A DNA stretch of 64,000 nucleotides from Microcella alkalica (GTDB lineage Bacteria > Actinomycetota > Actinomycetes > Actinomycetales > Microbacteriaceae), in contig NZ_JACGWX010000001.1 of NCBI RefSeq assembly GCF_014137945.1, positions 831,372-895,371 on the forward strand, written 5' to 3'. The translations under genes and the position numbers were made by a program. This document shows, in pieces, positions 19,101 through 28,169 of the stretch; the stretch's first letter is position 1, and each line of letters starts with the position of its first letter. The notes under the pieces are model-generated. The model saw only the letters and a list, made by a program, of their open reading frames with translations, was not told the DNA's origin and made no database searches.

Positions 19101-19662
19101 CGGCGAAGTAGTTCTCGCGACCGAAGATGTCGCGGAACTCGGCCGCCGCCTCGACGGCCTTGTCGTACTGCCCGAGGCGCAGGCGCGTCTGCACCTCGCC
19201 GCTCGGGCAGCCGGTCGTGGCGATGATGCCCTCGCTGTAGCGGCTGAGCAGCTCGCGATCCATGCGGGGCTTGAAGTAGTAGCCCTCGATCGAGGCGAGC
19301 GACGACATGCGGAACAGGTTGTGCATGCCCGTCGTGGTCTCGGCGAGCATCGTGATGTGCGTGTATGACCCGGCGCCGGATACGTCGTCCTCGCCGCCCG
19401 TGCCCCACTTCACGCGCGTCTTGTCGGTGCGATGCGTGCCGGGGGTCAGGTAGGCCTCGGTGCCGATGATGGGCTTGATGCCGGCCTCGGTCGCGGTGCG
19501 CCAGAAGTCGAATGCGCCGAACATGTTGCCGTGGTCGGTCACCGCGATCGCGGGCATCCCCTGGGCGACCGCCTCCTCGATGAGCGGCTTGACGCGGGCC
19601 GCCCCGTCGAGCATGGAGTACTCGCTGTGCACGTGGAGGTGGACGAACGAGTCGGTGGTCAC
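16156..19662 (-). CDS. dnaE: DNA polymerase III subunit alpha
   Basis: Replicative DNA polymerase. The 1168-residue product (DnaE1 length) starts with the PHP domain (FVHLHVHSEYSMLDGA; DHGNMFG). The palm acidic catalytic residues are in PDFDVDF at about residue 410-416, followed by the fingers, the tandem HhH region (MGKKKKSELDKQ; YAFNKAHSAAYG) and an OB-fold with VTVAGLITSVQHR near residue 1010. GTG 19662 has a good ribosome binding site, GGAGGT. It is read after rluD, an arrangement shared with other actinobacteria. Confidence 0.97.
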   Translation of the reverse strand: MTTDSFVHLHVHSEYSMLDGAARVKPLIEEAVAQGMPAIAVTDHGNMFGAFDFWRTATEAGIKPIIGTEAYLTPGTHRTDKTRVKWGTGGEDDVSGAGSYTHITMLAETTTGMHNLFRMSSLASIEGYYFKPRMDRELLSRYSEGIIATTGCPSGEVQTRLRLGQYDKAVEAAAEFRDIFGRENYFAEIMDHGLGIERRIMSDLIRLAKDLGLPLVATNDLHYTHAGDASSHAALLCVQSGSTLDDPNRFKFDADEFYLKTPAQMRDLFRDHPEACDSTLLIAERVDVAFDTSANYMPRFPVPEGETENSWFITEVEKGLEQRYPGGISADVRARAEYEIGVITQMGFSGYFLVVADFINWSKRNGIRVGPGRGSGAGSMAAYAMRITDLDPIEHGLLFERFLNPDRVSMPDFDVDFDDRRRGEVIRYVTEKYGDERVAQIVTYGTIKAKQALKDSSRVLGFPFGMGEKLTKAMPPAIMGKDMPLSGILDPAHPRHKEAGDFRAVIEFDPDARRVFDTALGLENLKRQWGVHAAGVIMSSEPLIDIIPIMKREQDGQIVTQFDYPACESLGLIKMDFLGLRNLTIIDDALDNIRANRGTELVLEDLTLDDPAAYELMARGDTLGVFQLDGGPMRSLLRMMKPDNFEDISAVLALYRPGPMGAESHTNYALRKNKRQPITPIHPELAEPLEEVLGTTYGLIVYQEQVMAIAQKLAGYTLAQADLLRRAMGKKKKSELDKQFENFSAGMQANGYSAAAVKTLWDILLPFSDYAFNKAHSAAYGVVSYWTAYLKAHYPAEYMAALLTSVGDSKDKMAVYLNECRRMGITVLPPDVNESIGFFAAVGDDIRFGLGAVRNVGTNVVEGIKGAREVKGRFTGFHDFLKKVPTPVANKRAIESLIKAGAFDSLGATRRALMEIHEGAVESAVKEKRAEDNGDFGFDFDSLFDELGESAQVPDRPEWAKKDKLAFEREMLGLYVSDHPLAGLEIALAKHAGAPIAELNDNPPDDGEQVTVAGLITSVQHRVARNSGNPYGMVTIEDFGGELTVMFLGKTYQEFGPRLQADSIVVLRGRVNHRDDGITLQAMTLQMPDFGVATDTGPLVLSVREQRATVDVVTELEAVLRRHRGSTEVRLRLVRDEAARVFELPHRIEPTAGFFGEVKSLLGPRALT

Positions 19663-19794
19663 GGCACCTCCGGGTGCGGTTCTCGGGCGGTTCCCGCGGC
19701 GTGCGGGGTCACCAGTCTAGGTCGCGGCGGAGGGCCGATCGGCGTGTCACGGGCGCGTCGCGCGAGGCGCGCATCCGTCGCCGTGAACCGCCGG

Positions 19795-20718
19795 TCAGGA
19801 TGCTCGGAGCACGTCGAGCGCGTGCTGAAGATCATCGGGGTACACCGACGAGAACTCGACCTCGGCACCCGTGGCGGGGTGCCGGAAACCGAGGCGCATC
19901 GCATGCAGCCACTGCCGGGAGAGACCGAGGCGCGCGCTGAGGGTCGGGTCGGCCCCGTACATCGCGTCGCCGACGCACGGGTGCCGCTGCGCCGCCATGT
20001 GCACGCGGATCTGGTGGGTGCGGCCGGTCTCGAGGTGGATCTCCAGGAGCGTCGCGGACGGGAAGGCCTCGAGCGTGTCGTAGTGGGTGACCGACGGCTT
20101 GCCGTCGGCGACGACGGCGAACTTCCACGCCGAGCCGGGGTGACGGCCGATCGGCGCATCGATCGTCCCCGAGAACGGGTCCGGGTGACCCTGGACGATC
20201 GCGTGGTAGACCTTGCTGACCTCGCGGTCATGGAAGAGCCGCTTGAGCTCGCGGTACGCGGACTCGGTCTTGGCGACCACCATGAGCCCGCTCGTGCCCG
20301 CGTCGAGCCGGTGGACGACGCCGGCGCGCTCCGCCGGGCCCGAGGTCGCGATGCGGAACCCTGCGGCGGCGAGAGCCCCGAGAACGGTCGGGCCATCCCA
20401 GCCCACGCTCGGATGCGCGGCGACGCCGACCGGCTTGTCGATCACGACGAGCTCGTCGTCGTCGTGGACGATGCGAAGGTTCTCGACCGCGATCGACTCG
20501 ATCCTGGCCTCGCGGCGGGGCTCCCACGACACCTCGAGCCACGCGTCGCGCGGCAGACGGTCGGACTTCCCGAGCGTACGGCCGTCGACCGTCACTCCCC
20601 CGGCCTCGGCGACCTCGGCGGCGAACGTGCGCGAGAAGCCGAGGAGCTTCGCGAGGGCGGCGTCGACGCGCTCGCCGGAAAGCCCGTCGGGGACGGGGAG
20701 GGCGCGCGACTCGGTCAC
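19795..20718 (-). CDS. RluD/RluA-family rRNA pseudouridine synthase
   Basis: Converts uridines of structured RNA, probably 23S rRNA, to pseudouridine. The 307-residue protein has an N-terminal S4 RNA-binding domain (about 12-75, [16 protein letters not shown]) and the catalytic domain with the active-site Asp in [15 protein letters not shown], then [10 protein letters not shown] and [15 protein letters not shown] 20718 is preceded by GGGGAGGGG. It lies 34 nt downstream of wag31. In many related genomes lspA lies between these two genes; here it does not. Confidence 0.9.
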   Translation of the reverse strand: MTESRALPVPDGLSGERVDAALAKLLGFSRTFAAEVAEAGGVTVDGRTLGKSDRLPRDAWLEVSWEPRREARIESIAVENLRIVHDDDELVVIDKPVGVAAHPSVGWDGPTVLGALAAAGFRIATSGPAERAGVVHRLDAGTSGLMVVAKTESAYRELKRLFHDREVSKVYHAIVQGHPDPFSGTIDAPIGRHPGSAWKFAVVADGKPSVTHYDTLEAFPSATLLEIHLETGRTHQIRVHMAAQRHPCVGDAMYGADPTLSARLGLSRQWLHAMRLGFRHPATGAEVEFSSVYPDDLQHALDVLRAS

Positions 20719-20752
20719 GACGCCCCTCCCCGTCCCCGACGGAGGGTGATGC

Positions 20753-21535
20753 TCAGGAGCTGTAGCCCGGGTACTGGCCCGGAGTCTGCTGCGGCTGACC
20801 GAAGCTCGGCGCGGAACCCGGGAACTGCGCGGACCCGGGCGCGCCGACCGGTGCCGAGCCGACGGGGCCCGCGGCCGTGCCGGGAGCGGCGCTCGGCTCG
20901 GGCTGCCCGGACGACGCGCTCGAGCCCTCGAGCTCGCGTAGCTGCCCCTGGATGTAGGTGCGGAGCTGGTTGCGGTACTCGCGCTCGAAGACGCGCAGCT
21001 CCTCGACGCGGGCCTCGAGCGTGGTCTTCTCGGCCTGGAGCTGGTCGACGATCTGACGCTGCTGGCCCTCGGCCTCGGAGACGAGACGCGCTGCGGTGGC
21101 CTGACCCTCGGCGATGAGCTCGTCGCGCTTGGCGATGCCCTCGCGCACGTGCTCCTCGTGCAGACGACGAGCGAGCTGCAGGAGGTTGTTCGTGCTCGTC
21201 GTCTCGAGCGAGGTGTCCTGAGCGGCGGGCGCCGAGGCCGGCGCGGGCGCGGCAGGAGCCGAGTACGCGGGGGCCGACGCGGCTGGGACGGAGGCGACCG
21301 GCTGCGGCACAGCCTGCTCGGCGGCCGGGGCCGCGCCGCCGCTGCGCTGGAGCTCGGCGATGCGGGCGTCGGCGGCCGTGAGGCGCTGCTTGAGCTCGTC
21401 GTTCTCCTGGTTCAGGCGACGGAACTCGACGACGATCTCGTCGAGGAAGTCATCGACCTCGTCCTGGTCGTATCCCTCGCGGAACTTGGTCGACTGGAAG
21501 CGCTTGTTGACGACGTCTTCGGGGGTGAGGGCCAT
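20753..21535 (-). CDS. wag31: DivIVA/Wag31 polar growth and septum protein
   Basis: Coiled-coil protein that binds curved membrane at poles and septa and recruits the elongation machinery. The 260-residue product has the conserved N-terminal lipid-binding part ([33 protein letters not shown], split here by its key residues F, R and the Asp/Glu run), a first coiled coil (to about 65), an Ala/Pro-rich linker (about 70-118), a second coiled coil (about 119-200) and a Gly/Pro/Gln-rich tail ending GYSS. A possible phosphorylation site lies in the TS/TT stretch before residue 125, as in mycobacterial Wag31. Confidence 0.93.
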   Translation of the reverse strand: MALTPEDVVNKRFQSTKFREGYDQDEVDDFLDEIVVEFRRLNQENDELKQRLTAADARIAELQRSGGAAPAAEQAVPQPVASVPAASAPAYSAPAAPAPASAPAAQDTSLETTSTNNLLQLARRLHEEHVREGIAKRDELIAEGQATAARLVSEAEGQQRQIVDQLQAEKTTLEARVEELRVFEREYRNQLRTYIQGQLRELEGSSASSGQPEPSAAPGTAAGPVGSAPVGAPGSAQFPGSAPSFGQPQQTPGQYPGYSS

Positions 21536-21569
21536 TCCGTGCTACCTCGGAACTTTCTGGAGAGCGGTC

Positions 21570-21591
21570 GGATAACGATGGGATAACGCTA
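21570..21591 (-). promoter_or_regulatory. wag31 promoter with a direct repeat
   Basis: TAGCGT on the - strand (21591 to 21586) can serve as the -10 box, with a leader of about 43 nt. Two direct copies of GGATAACG (+ strand 21570-21577 and 21581-21588), 11 bp apart, overlap the box and the start site. This placement is typical of an operator; the regulator is unknown. Confidence 0.35.
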
Positions 21592-21679
21592 GCAACAGCG
21601 AATCACACGCGTCACATCGGTTACCCCACCCTACCCACTCGAGGCTCCGAGCGTCAGGGCAGTATCGAGGCCGATCGCG

Positions 21680-21976
21680 TCAGCGCGGACCGACGATCGA
21701 CATCAGGATGAAGATGCCGATCATGACGATCGTCCACGCCAGATCGAGCTGCACCATACCCAGTCGGATCGGCGGGATAACGCGGCGCACGGCCCGGATG
21801 GGAGGGTCGGTGAGCGTGTAGCTGACCTCCGCGGCGACGACCACGGCGCCCGTCGGGCGCCATCCGCGATTGAGCGCCTGGATCCAATCGAAGACGAATC
21901 GCGCCCACATGGCGATGAAGACGATGAGCAGCGCGAAATAGATCACGCCGAACACGATGGAGAGGACTGCCTGCAC
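21680..21976 (-). CDS. YggT family membrane protein
   Basis: A 98-residue protein with two hydrophobic segments (about 3-23 and 70-93) separated by the conserved YggT loop (NRGWRPTGAVVVAAEVSYTLTDPPI region, key residues TDPPIRAVRRVIPP). It is found between sepF and wag31 throughout actinobacteria (Rv2146c) and is thought to contribute to division or osmotic tolerance, but its biochemical role is unknown. GTG 21976 lies 7 nt after CAGACT, a weak candidate leaderless promoter in addition to read-through from sepF. Confidence 0.85.
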   Translation of the reverse strand: MQAVLSIVFGVIYFALLIVFIAMWARFVFDWIQALNRGWRPTGAVVVAAEVSYTLTDPPIRAVRRVIPPIRLGMVQLDLAWTIVMIGIFILMSIVGPR

Positions 21977-22018
21977 GACGATCAGTCTGTCAGGTCACGC
22001 TGGGAGCGCCGGCACCCG

Positions 22019-22507
22019 TCAGGAGAGGAATGAGGCGTCGACGTCCGGCTCCGCCTCGGCCTGCTCGCCGCTCACCGCGACGTGCGATGGCGAGAGGAGG
22101 AAGACTTTGCTCGTGACGCGCTCGATCTTGCCGTACAGGCCCTGCGAGAGGCCGCTGGCGAAGTCAACGAGGCGGCGGGCCTCCGACTCGGTCATCTGCG
22201 AGAGATTGATTATGACCGGGATTCCCTCGCGGAAGCTCTCGGCGATGACCTGCGCGTCCTTGTAGTGGCGCGGGTGGACGGTGAGGATCTCGTTCATGTC
22301 GGAGGGCGCGGCATTCCGTGTCGGGGCGGAGCGACGCAGGGGCGTCACGGGGGCGCGCTGCGGACCCGGAGCGGGCACCGCGGCGACGGAGGGCGCAGGC
22401 TGCGAGCGGTGATCGCGCTGCTCGCGCGGCTCGGCGGGAGCGTCGTACTCGACCTCTTCATCGGCGAGGCCGAGGTAGACCATTGTCTTGCGAAGCGGGT
22501 TCGTCAT
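22019..22507 (-). CDS. sepF: Cell division protein SepF
   Basis: Membrane anchor and bundler of FtsZ in bacteria that lack FtsA. The 162-residue product has the N-terminal amphipathic membrane helix ([14 protein letters not shown]), a disordered Pro/Ala linker (about 25-70) and the SepF core ([57 protein letters not shown]). It lies between ftsZ-yggS and yggT in the standard actinobacterial order and should bind the FtsZ C-terminal peptide. Confidence 0.95.
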   Translation of the reverse strand: MTNPLRKTMVYLGLADEEVEYDAPAEPREQRDHRSQPAPSVAAVPAPGPQRAPVTPLRRSAPTRNAAPSDMNEILTVHPRHYKDAQVIAESFREGIPVIINLSQMTESEARRLVDFASGLSQGLYGKIERVTSKVFLLSPSHVAVSGEQAEAEPDVDASFLS

Positions 22508-22540
22508 GAGGCGTCCTTCGAGTCGTGGTGCTCTTGCAGG

Positions 22541-23221
22541 CTATTGCGGGGCCGGACGTTTTCCGGTGATTGCCGTTCCGATCCGAAGGTGTGTCGCCCC
22601 CTCCGCGATGGCCTCGGCGTAGTCCCCCGACATGCCGGCCGAGAGGTCGGTCGCCTCCGGAGCGAGGGAGCGCACCCGCTCGCCGATCGCGCGAAGCCGC
22701 GCGAAAGCCGAACGGGCATCCTCATCGAGGGGCGCGACGCCCATGACGCCGCGCAGCCGAAGCCTCTCGGTCGCGACAACGGCCTCGGCGAGCTCCTCGA
22801 CCCGGTCGGGCGAGACTCCCCCGCGGCCAGGATCGTCGGTCAGATTGACCTCGAGGAAGACGTCGGGCGCGCGCTCGGCGCTCGCGAGCGCGGTGACGAG
22901 GGATTCGCGGTCGACGGAGTGGATCACGTCCGCGTAGCGGGCCGCGGCTTTCGCCTTGTTCGACTGCAGCTGACCGACGAAATGCCAGGTGAGTGGCAGA
23001 TCGGCGAGCTCGGCCGCCTTCGGCGCCGCATCCTGGTGACGGTTCTCGCCAACGTGACGCACGCCGAGCTCGACGAGGTCGCGGACGAGTTGCGCAGGAT
23101 GGAACTTCGTCACGACGACGAGAGTGAGCTCGTCGGGCGACCGGCCGGCGCCCGCGCACGCGTCTGCGATGCCAGCCGTGACCGCGGCGTAGCGGTCGGC
23201 GAGCTCGGGCGAGGCGGTCAC
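22541..23221 (-). CDS. YggS family pyridoxal phosphate homeostasis protein
   Basis: PLP-binding alanine-racemase-fold protein involved in vitamin B6 balance. The 226-residue product carries the PLP-lysine motif LVVVTKFHPAQLV, GENRHQDAAPK, WHFVGQLQSNKAK, the MGVAP segment and LSAGMSGDYAEAIAEGATHLRIGTAI (split here only to mark the phosphate loop). GTG 23221 lies 4 nt after the ftsZ stop. The upstream open frame to 24169 is a shadow of ftsZ. The yfiH-type gene that often separates ftsZ and yggS is absent. Confidence 0.92.
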   Translation of the reverse strand: MTASPELADRYAAVTAGIADACAGAGRSPDELTLVVVTKFHPAQLVRDLVELGVRHVGENRHQDAAPKAAELADLPLTWHFVGQLQSNKAKAAARYADVIHSVDRESLVTALASAERAPDVFLEVNLTDDPGRGGVSPDRVEELAEAVVATERLRLRGVMGVAPLDEDARSAFARLRAIGERVRSLAPEATDLSAGMSGDYAEAIAEGATHLRIGTAITGKRPAPQ

Positions 23222-23225
23222 CGGC

Positions 23226-24368
23226 TCAGCGGAGGAACTCGGGGATGTCGAGGTCGTCGTCGCTGCCGGCCTCGACCTCGAGCGGGTCGATCGGCGCGGT
23301 CGCGGCGAGCGTCGGCGCGTGCGCGGGCTCGGCGGCCGAGTCGCCCGGCTGAGCCGTGACGCGCTCGCCGGGGGCGGCCGGCACGAAGCTCGAGCGACGG
23401 TCTTTGTGGACCGTCGTCGGCTCCCCGCCGTCGAAGCCCGCGGCGATGACCGTGACGCGCACCTCGTCGCCCAGGGTGTCGTCGATGACGGCGCCGAAGA
23501 TGATGTTGGCTTCCGGGTGCACGGCCTCCTGGACGAGCTTCGCCGCGTCGTTGATCTCGAAGATGCCGAGATTCGACCCGCCCTGGATCGACAGCAGCAC
23601 TCCGTGGGCGCCGTCGATGCTCGCCTCGAGCAGCGGGCTCGCGACGGCGAGCTCTGCGGCCTTGATGGCGCGATCCGCTCCCCTGCTCGATCCGATGCCC
23701 ATGAGGGCGCTGCCCGCGCCCTGCATGACGCTCTTGACGTCGGCGAAGTCGAGGTTGATGAGGCCGGGGGTCGTGATGAGGTCGGTGATGCCCTGGACGC
23801 CCGCGAGGAGCACCTGGTCGGCGGTCGCGAAGGCCTCGAGCATGCTGATGCCGCGGTCGCTGATCTCGAGCAGACGGTCGTTGGGGACGACGATGAGCGT
23901 GTCGACCTCGTTCTTGAGCGCGGCGACGCCGTCCTCGGCCTGCGCCTGGCGGCGCTTGCCCTCGAAGCTGAACGGCTTCGTGACGACGCCGATCGTGAGC
24001 GCGCCGATCGACTTGGCGATGCGGGCGACGACGGGCGCGCCGCCCGTGCCGGTTCCGCCGCCCTCGCCCGCGGTGACGAAGACCATGTCGGCGCCCGCGA
24101 GGGCCTCCTCGATCTCCTCCGCGTGGTCCTCCGCCGCCCGACGGCCGACCTCGGGGTCGGCGCCGGCACCGAGGCCGCGGGTGAGCTCGCGCCCGACGTC
24201 GAGCTTGACGTCGGCGTCGCTCATCAGCAGCGCCTGCGCGTCGGTGTTGATCGCGATGAACTCGACGCCGCGCAGGCCCAGCTCGATCATGCGGTTGACG
24301 GCGTTGACACCGCCGCCGCCGATGCCCACGACCTTGATCACGGCGAGGTAGTTCTGGTTGCTGGTCAC
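23226..24368 (-). CDS. ftsZ: Cell division protein FtsZ
   Basis: Tubulin-like GTPase that forms the division ring. The 380-residue product has the GTP-binding loop [10 protein letters not shown] (about residue 104), the T3 loop NTDAQAL, the catalytic T7 loop [11 protein letters not shown] and a variable linker (about 318-365). The C-terminal peptide LDIPEFLR is the docking site for SepF and FtsW. GTG 24368 has GGAGG 6 nt upstream. Its own promoter lies in the AT-rich gap after ftsQ, so ftsZ is not fully dependent on the mur operon transcript. Confidence 0.97.
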   Translation of the reverse strand: MTSNQNYLAVIKVVGIGGGGVNAVNRMIELGLRGVEFIAINTDAQALLMSDADVKLDVGRELTRGLGAGADPEVGRRAAEDHAEEIEEALAGADMVFVTAGEGGGTGTGGAPVVARIAKSIGALTIGVVTKPFSFEGKRRQAQAEDGVAALKNEVDTLIVVPNDRLLEISDRGISMLEAFATADQVLLAGVQGITDLITTPGLINLDFADVKSVMQGAGSALMGIGSSRGADRAIKAAELAVASPLLEASIDGAHGVLLSIQGGSNLGIFEINDAAKLVQEAVHPEANIIFGAVIDDTLGDEVRVTVIAAGFDGGEPTTVHKDRRSSFVPAAPGERVTAQPGDSAAEPAHAPTLAATAPIDPLEVEAGSDDDLDIPEFLR

Positions 24369-24536
24369 GTCCGGCCTCCGCGTCTAACCCTAAACCTCCA
24401 GTTGAGGTCTAAAGTTATGCTCAGTATGTACTCCTGAGTGATGACGGTATGGGCGCGAGGGGCCCGGGCCGCTCAAGCGCGCCGCGTGTCGGAGCGATTG
24501 CGGTTGAGACCGGCGCGCGGAGCAGCGGACGGCGAC
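24369..24536 (-). promoter_or_regulatory. ftsZ promoter region with dyad
   Basis: The AT-richest gap inside the dcw cluster. On the - strand, TAGGGT (24392 to 24387) is a -10 box with +1 near 24380, just before the GGAGG of ftsZ. TAACTT (24417 to 24412) is a second candidate. A dyad ACCTC-N5-GAGGT (24394-24408) sits directly upstream of the first -10, where a regulator would touch polymerase. The remainder (24440-24536) shows nothing. Confidence 0.5.
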
Positions 24537-25619
24537 TCAGCGACGCCGGACGATGACGCTGTCCGGCGCGGAGACGTCGAACTGCCACGACACGGCCGGA
24601 TCGTTGACGGCGATCGCCGCCTCGAGCACGCGCGCCTTGAACGCCGATCGCTCCGCGCTCCCCCACACCACGCGGTGCCCCAGGTCGCGGATCGTGAAGG
24701 CGACATCGTCGCGCGTCGAGGCGGTGACGACGTCGACGCGCGTCGCGAGCTCGTCCGGCAGCGCGTCGAGCACCTCCGCGACGGAGCGGAAGGCGGCCTC
24801 GTCCGGGTCCGCCTCCCCAGCACGGATCAGCGGCACGCCCGTCGGCCGTTCGCGAGTCGACTCGACGACGACGCCCGCGGCGTCCACGAGGTCGAACAGC
24901 GATCCGCGCTCGACGGCGCCGATCGGGGCGCGCTCGACGACCCGCACGACGAGCGAGTGAGGCGGGACGACCTCGAGCGAGTACGAGCGGATGAGAGCGA
25001 ACTCCTCGAGATCCGAGCGGATGCCGCCCTCGTCGAGGAGCGCGAGCGGGGTGTCGCGGTGCCGATCCAGAGCGCCGCTGATCGCCGACGGGTCGAGGCG
25101 AACGGTGCCGGTGACGCGGATGTCCGTGAGCGCCATGAGCGGAGAGAGCGTGACGGCGACGACCGTCGCCAGGAGCGCCGTGAGCGTCGCGACCGATCCC
25201 CACGTGATCATCCGGCGTCGGCGCGTCCGTCGCGTGAAGCGCCTGGCCTCGGCCCGCTCCGCCCGCCGTGCGGCGCGCGCGGCCGCGCGCTCGAGATGGT
25301 CGGTGCGACGGCGCGCCTGCTCGGCCGGGTCGATCGCGCGCGCGGGCAGCAGACGCGGCCGGCGCCCCTCGCGGGGGACGGGGACGGCGCCGGGCCCGAC
25401 CGCGGGCATCTCCTGCGGGCCCGGCTCAGGAGCCGAGGCACGGGACTGCGGTCGAGCGGGCCGCGTCGAACGCGCAGCGGGTGCGGTCGAGGGACTCGGC
25501 GGGGCCGCAGGACCCGACGACCCTGCGCGACCGGCCGGCCGGGAGCGCGCGGAGCCGGAGCCCGAGGGCGAGCCCGACCCGGGCTGGCGCCCGCGATCGA
25601 AGCCCTCGGGGCGCTTCAC
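24537..25619 (-). CDS. ftsQ: Cell division protein FtsQ
   Basis: Bitopic divisome protein (with FtsB/FtsL) that links the septal synthase to FtsZ. The 360-residue product has an unusually long disordered Pro/Ser/Arg-rich cytoplasmic region (about 1-135, with a highly basic stretch before the membrane), one helix (about 138-160), a POTRA domain ([17 protein letters not shown] onward) and the FtsQ domain ([18 protein letters not shown]). It overlaps murC as GTGA. The stop is followed by the ftsZ promoter region. Confidence 0.9.
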   Translation of the reverse strand: MKRPEGFDRGRQPGSGSPSGSGSARSRPAGRAGSSGPAAPPSPSTAPAARSTRPARPQSRASAPEPGPQEMPAVGPGAVPVPREGRRPRLLPARAIDPAEQARRRTDHLERAAARAARRAERAEARRFTRRTRRRRMITWGSVATLTALLATVVAVTLSPLMALTDIRVTGTVRLDPSAISGALDRHRDTPLALLDEGGIRSDLEEFALIRSYSLEVVPPHSLVVRVVERAPIGAVERGSLFDLVDAAGVVVESTRERPTGVPLIRAGEADPDEAAFRSVAEVLDALPDELATRVDVVTASTRDDVAFTIRDLGHRVVWGSAERSAFKARVLEAAIAVNDPAVSWQFDVSAPDSVIVRRR

Positions 25620-27085
25620 CGGGCGGACTCCTCGGCGAGGTCGGCGGGGGCATCCCTTGCGAGCGCGCCTGCCGCGACGATCGCGTCGTGCACGCTCGGA
25701 AGGATGCGGTAGACGTCGCCGCAGGACAGCGTCATGACGATGTCGCCCGGTCGGGCGATCTCGGCGACGCGAGCGGCGGCATCGCTCCAGTCGGGGCGGT
25801 AGTCCACACGCGCCGCGTCGTGGAAGGCGCCGCTCACGAGCTCGCCCGTGACACCCGGGATGGGGTCCTCCCGCGCGCCGTACACATCGAGCACGACGGT
25901 GTGGTCGGCGAGGCGCTCGTACACGGCGGCGAAGTCACCCGCCATCTCCTGCGTGCGGCTGAACAGGTGCGGCTGATGGATCGCGATCACGCGATGGTCG
26001 CCGACCACCGAGCGGGCCGTCTGCAGGGCGGCGGCGACCTCGGTCGGGTGGTGCGCGTAGTCGTCGTAGAGGCGCACGCCCGCGGCCTCCCCGTGCGACT
26101 CGAAGCGGCGGAGCGTTCCCGCGAAGCCGTCGAGCGCGGCGACCGCGTCGGCGAGCGGGAAGCCGATGCCGACGAGCACCGCGACCGCGCCGGCGGCATT
26201 GAGCGCGTTGTGCCGACCAGGAACGCCGAGCTGACCGCGGGCCTCGACCTCATCGGCGACGAGGGTGAAGGCGATCGGCCCGATCTCGCTCACGTCCGTG
26301 AGCCGGACGTCGGCGTCGGCGGCCTCGCCGAAGGTCAGGATGCGCGGGGCGCCGTCCCGCGATCGGAGCGCGTCACCGAGCGCACGGGTGCCGACGTCGT
26401 CCGCCGAGAGCACCACGAGCTCGGTCGCCGCCTCGGCGAACCGCTCGAACGCGCCCGCGATGGCCTCCGCCGATCCGTAGTGGTCGAGGTGATCGGTGTC
26501 GATGTTGGTGACGAGCGCGATGGACGTGTCGTAGAGGAGGAACGATCCGTCGGACTCGTCAGCCTCGACCACGAAGAGATCCCCCTCGCCCCAGGCCGAG
26601 GAGGTACCGGCGCCCTGGATGACCGCGCCGTTGACGAAGGACGGGTCGCGGTCGAGGGCGCGCAGGGCCGTGACGAGCATCCCCGTCGAGGTCGACTTGC
26701 CGTGCGCGCCCGCGACGGCCAGCAGTCGCTCGCCGCGCACGAGCCAGGCGAGGGCCTGCGAGCGGTGCAGGACGGGAAGGCCGCGGCGCAGGGCCTCCTG
26801 GTACTCGGGGTTCTCGACCCAGAGCGCCCCGGTCACGACGAGCGTGTCGGCGTCGCCCACGTGGGCGGCGTCGTGGCCGATCGAGACGGGGATGCCCAGC
26901 TCGACGAGCGCCTGGACGGTCGCGGAATCGGAGCGGTCGCTCCCCGTCACGGCGAAGCCGCGCTCATGGAACAGGCGCGCGATGCCGCTCATGCCGGAGC
27001 CGCCGATGCCCACGAAGTGGAGACGGCCGAGGTCATCGGGAAGGACGAGGGTGGGGTCGGGCTTGATCGTCATATCGCCGTTCAC
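25616..27085 (-). CDS. murC: UDP-N-acetylmuramate--L-alanine ligase
   Basis: First of the ATP-dependent Mur ligases, adding L-Ala to UDP-MurNAc. The 489-residue protein shows the N-terminal nucleotide-binding motif [13 protein letters not shown], the P-loop [10 protein letters not shown] (Ser instead of the usual Thr after Lys), the ligase motif [19 protein letters not shown], and [10 protein letters not shown] in the C-terminal domain. GTG 27085 is 1 nt after the murG stop; ATG 27073 four codons inside is an alternative start. It overlaps ftsQ as GTGA. Confidence 0.95.
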   Translation of the reverse strand: MNGDMTIKPDPTLVLPDDLGRLHFVGIGGSGMSGIARLFHERGFAVTGSDRSDSATVQALVELGIPVSIGHDAAHVGDADTLVVTGALWVENPEYQEALRRGLPVLHRSQALAWLVRGERLLAVAGAHGKSTSTGMLVTALRALDRDPSFVNGAVIQGAGTSSAWGEGDLFVVEADESDGSFLLYDTSIALVTNIDTDHLDHYGSAEAIAGAFERFAEAATELVVLSADDVGTRALGDALRSRDGAPRILTFGEAADADVRLTDVSEIGPIAFTLVADEVEARGQLGVPGRHNALNAAGAVAVLVGIGFPLADAVAALDGFAGTLRRFESHGEAAGVRLYDDYAHHPTEVAAALQTARSVVGDHRVIAIHQPHLFSRTQEMAGDFAAVYERLADHTVVLDVYGAREDPIPGVTGELVSGAFHDAARVDYRPDWSDAAARVAEIARPGDIVMTLSCGDVYRILPSVHDAIVAAGALARDAPADLAEESAR

Positions 27086-27086
27086 C

Positions 27087-28169
27087 CTACGGGGTCGCTG
27101 CGGCCATGGCCTCGCGCACGAGGGCGAGGAGCGCGGCGCTGCCGTCGCGTCGGCCGACCGACTGCGCGGCTGCCGCCATGCGGGCGATCTCGGCGCGCCC
27201 GGTCAGAAGCGGGACGAGCTCGGCGGTCACGAATGCGGGCGTGAAGGCGGCGTCGTCGACGAGGCGCGCCCCGCCAGCGCCGACGAGCTCGCGCGCGTTG
27301 AGGCGCTGCTCGCCGTTGCCGACGGGGTACGGCACGAGGATCGACGGCAGACCGACGGCGGCGAGCTCGCTCACGGTCGCCGAGCCCGAGCGGCACACGA
27401 CGAGGTCGGCCGCGGCGAACGCGAGGTCCATCCGATCGCAGTACTCCATGACGCGGTAGCCGGGAAGACCGGGGTCTTCGCCGCCGCGATCGCGGCCCGT
27501 GATGTGGAGCACGTTCCAGCCCGAGCCGAGGAGGTGGGCGATCGAGTCGCCGATCGTCTCGTTGAGCCTCTTGGCCCCAGTCGAGCCGCCCGTGACGAGC
27601 AGGGTCGGCTTCTCGGCGTCGAGGCCGAACACGGCGACGGCCTCGCCGCGCAGCGCCGGTCGGTCGAGCTCGAGGATCTCGCGGCGCAGGGGCATGCCGA
27701 CGACGCGCGCGCCGCGCAGCGGAGTGCCGGGGAAGGTCGTGCCGACGCGGCCGCCGAGCCATCCGGCGAGCCGGTTGGCGATGCCGGGGCGGGCGTTCGC
27801 CTCGTGGGCGACGAGCGGCACGCGCTCGAGGCGAGCGGCGACGTACGCCGGGGCCGAGGCGTACCCGCCGAAGCCGACCACGACGTCCGCCCCCCGCTCG
27901 CGGATGATCGCGCGCGTACGGTCGACCGCGTCGCGGAAGTCGCGAGGGAAGCGCACGGCGGCGGAGTTCGGGCGGCGCGGGAAGGGCGCGCGCGGGATGG
28001 TCAGCAGCTCGTAGCCGCGGGCGGGAACGAGGCGCTCCTCGAGGCCGCCGGCCGTGCCGAGAGCGAGGATGCCCACCTCGGGCTCGACCGCGCGCCAGTG
28101 GTCGGCGAGGGCGAGCAGAGGGTTCACGTGGCCGGCGGTGCCGCCGCCGGCGAGCAGCGCGGTCGTCAC
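27087..28169 (-). CDS. murG: UDP-N-acetylglucosamine--undecaprenyl-pyrophosphoryl-MurNAc-pentapeptide GlcNAc transferase
   Basis: Membrane-associated GT28 glycosyltransferase that converts lipid I to lipid II. The 360-residue product has the first glycine loop [11 protein letters not shown] (about 7-17), the [12 protein letters not shown] segment, the second glycine-rich loop [12 protein letters not shown] and the UDP-GlcNAc site [25 protein letters not shown] 28169 overlaps the ftsW stop (GTGA), which fixes the start; the open frame continuing upstream is an ftsW shadow. Confidence 0.96.
   Translation of the reverse strand: MTTALLAGGGTAGHVNPLLALADHWRAVEPEVGILALGTAGGLEERLVPARGYELLTIPRAPFPRRPNSAAVRFPRDFRDAVDRTRAIIRERGADVVVGFGGYASAPAYVAARLERVPLVAHEANARPGIANRLAGWLGGRVGTTFPGTPLRGARVVGMPLRREILELDRPALRGEAVAVFGLDAEKPTLLVTGGSTGAKRLNETIGDSIAHLLGSGWNVLHITGRDRGGEDPGLPGYRVMEYCDRMDLAFAAADLVVCRSGSATVSELAAVGLPSILVPYPVGNGEQRLNARELVGAGGARLVDDAAFTPAFVTAELVPLLTGRAEIARMAAAAQSVGRRDGSAALLALVREAMAAATP

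Noticed and set aside
17029..19368. 779-codon open frame on + inside dnaE
   Set aside because: Antisense shadow of dnaE. Composition (Arg, Asp, Glu, His, Val-rich with no hydrophobic pattern) is that of a GC-rich complementary frame.
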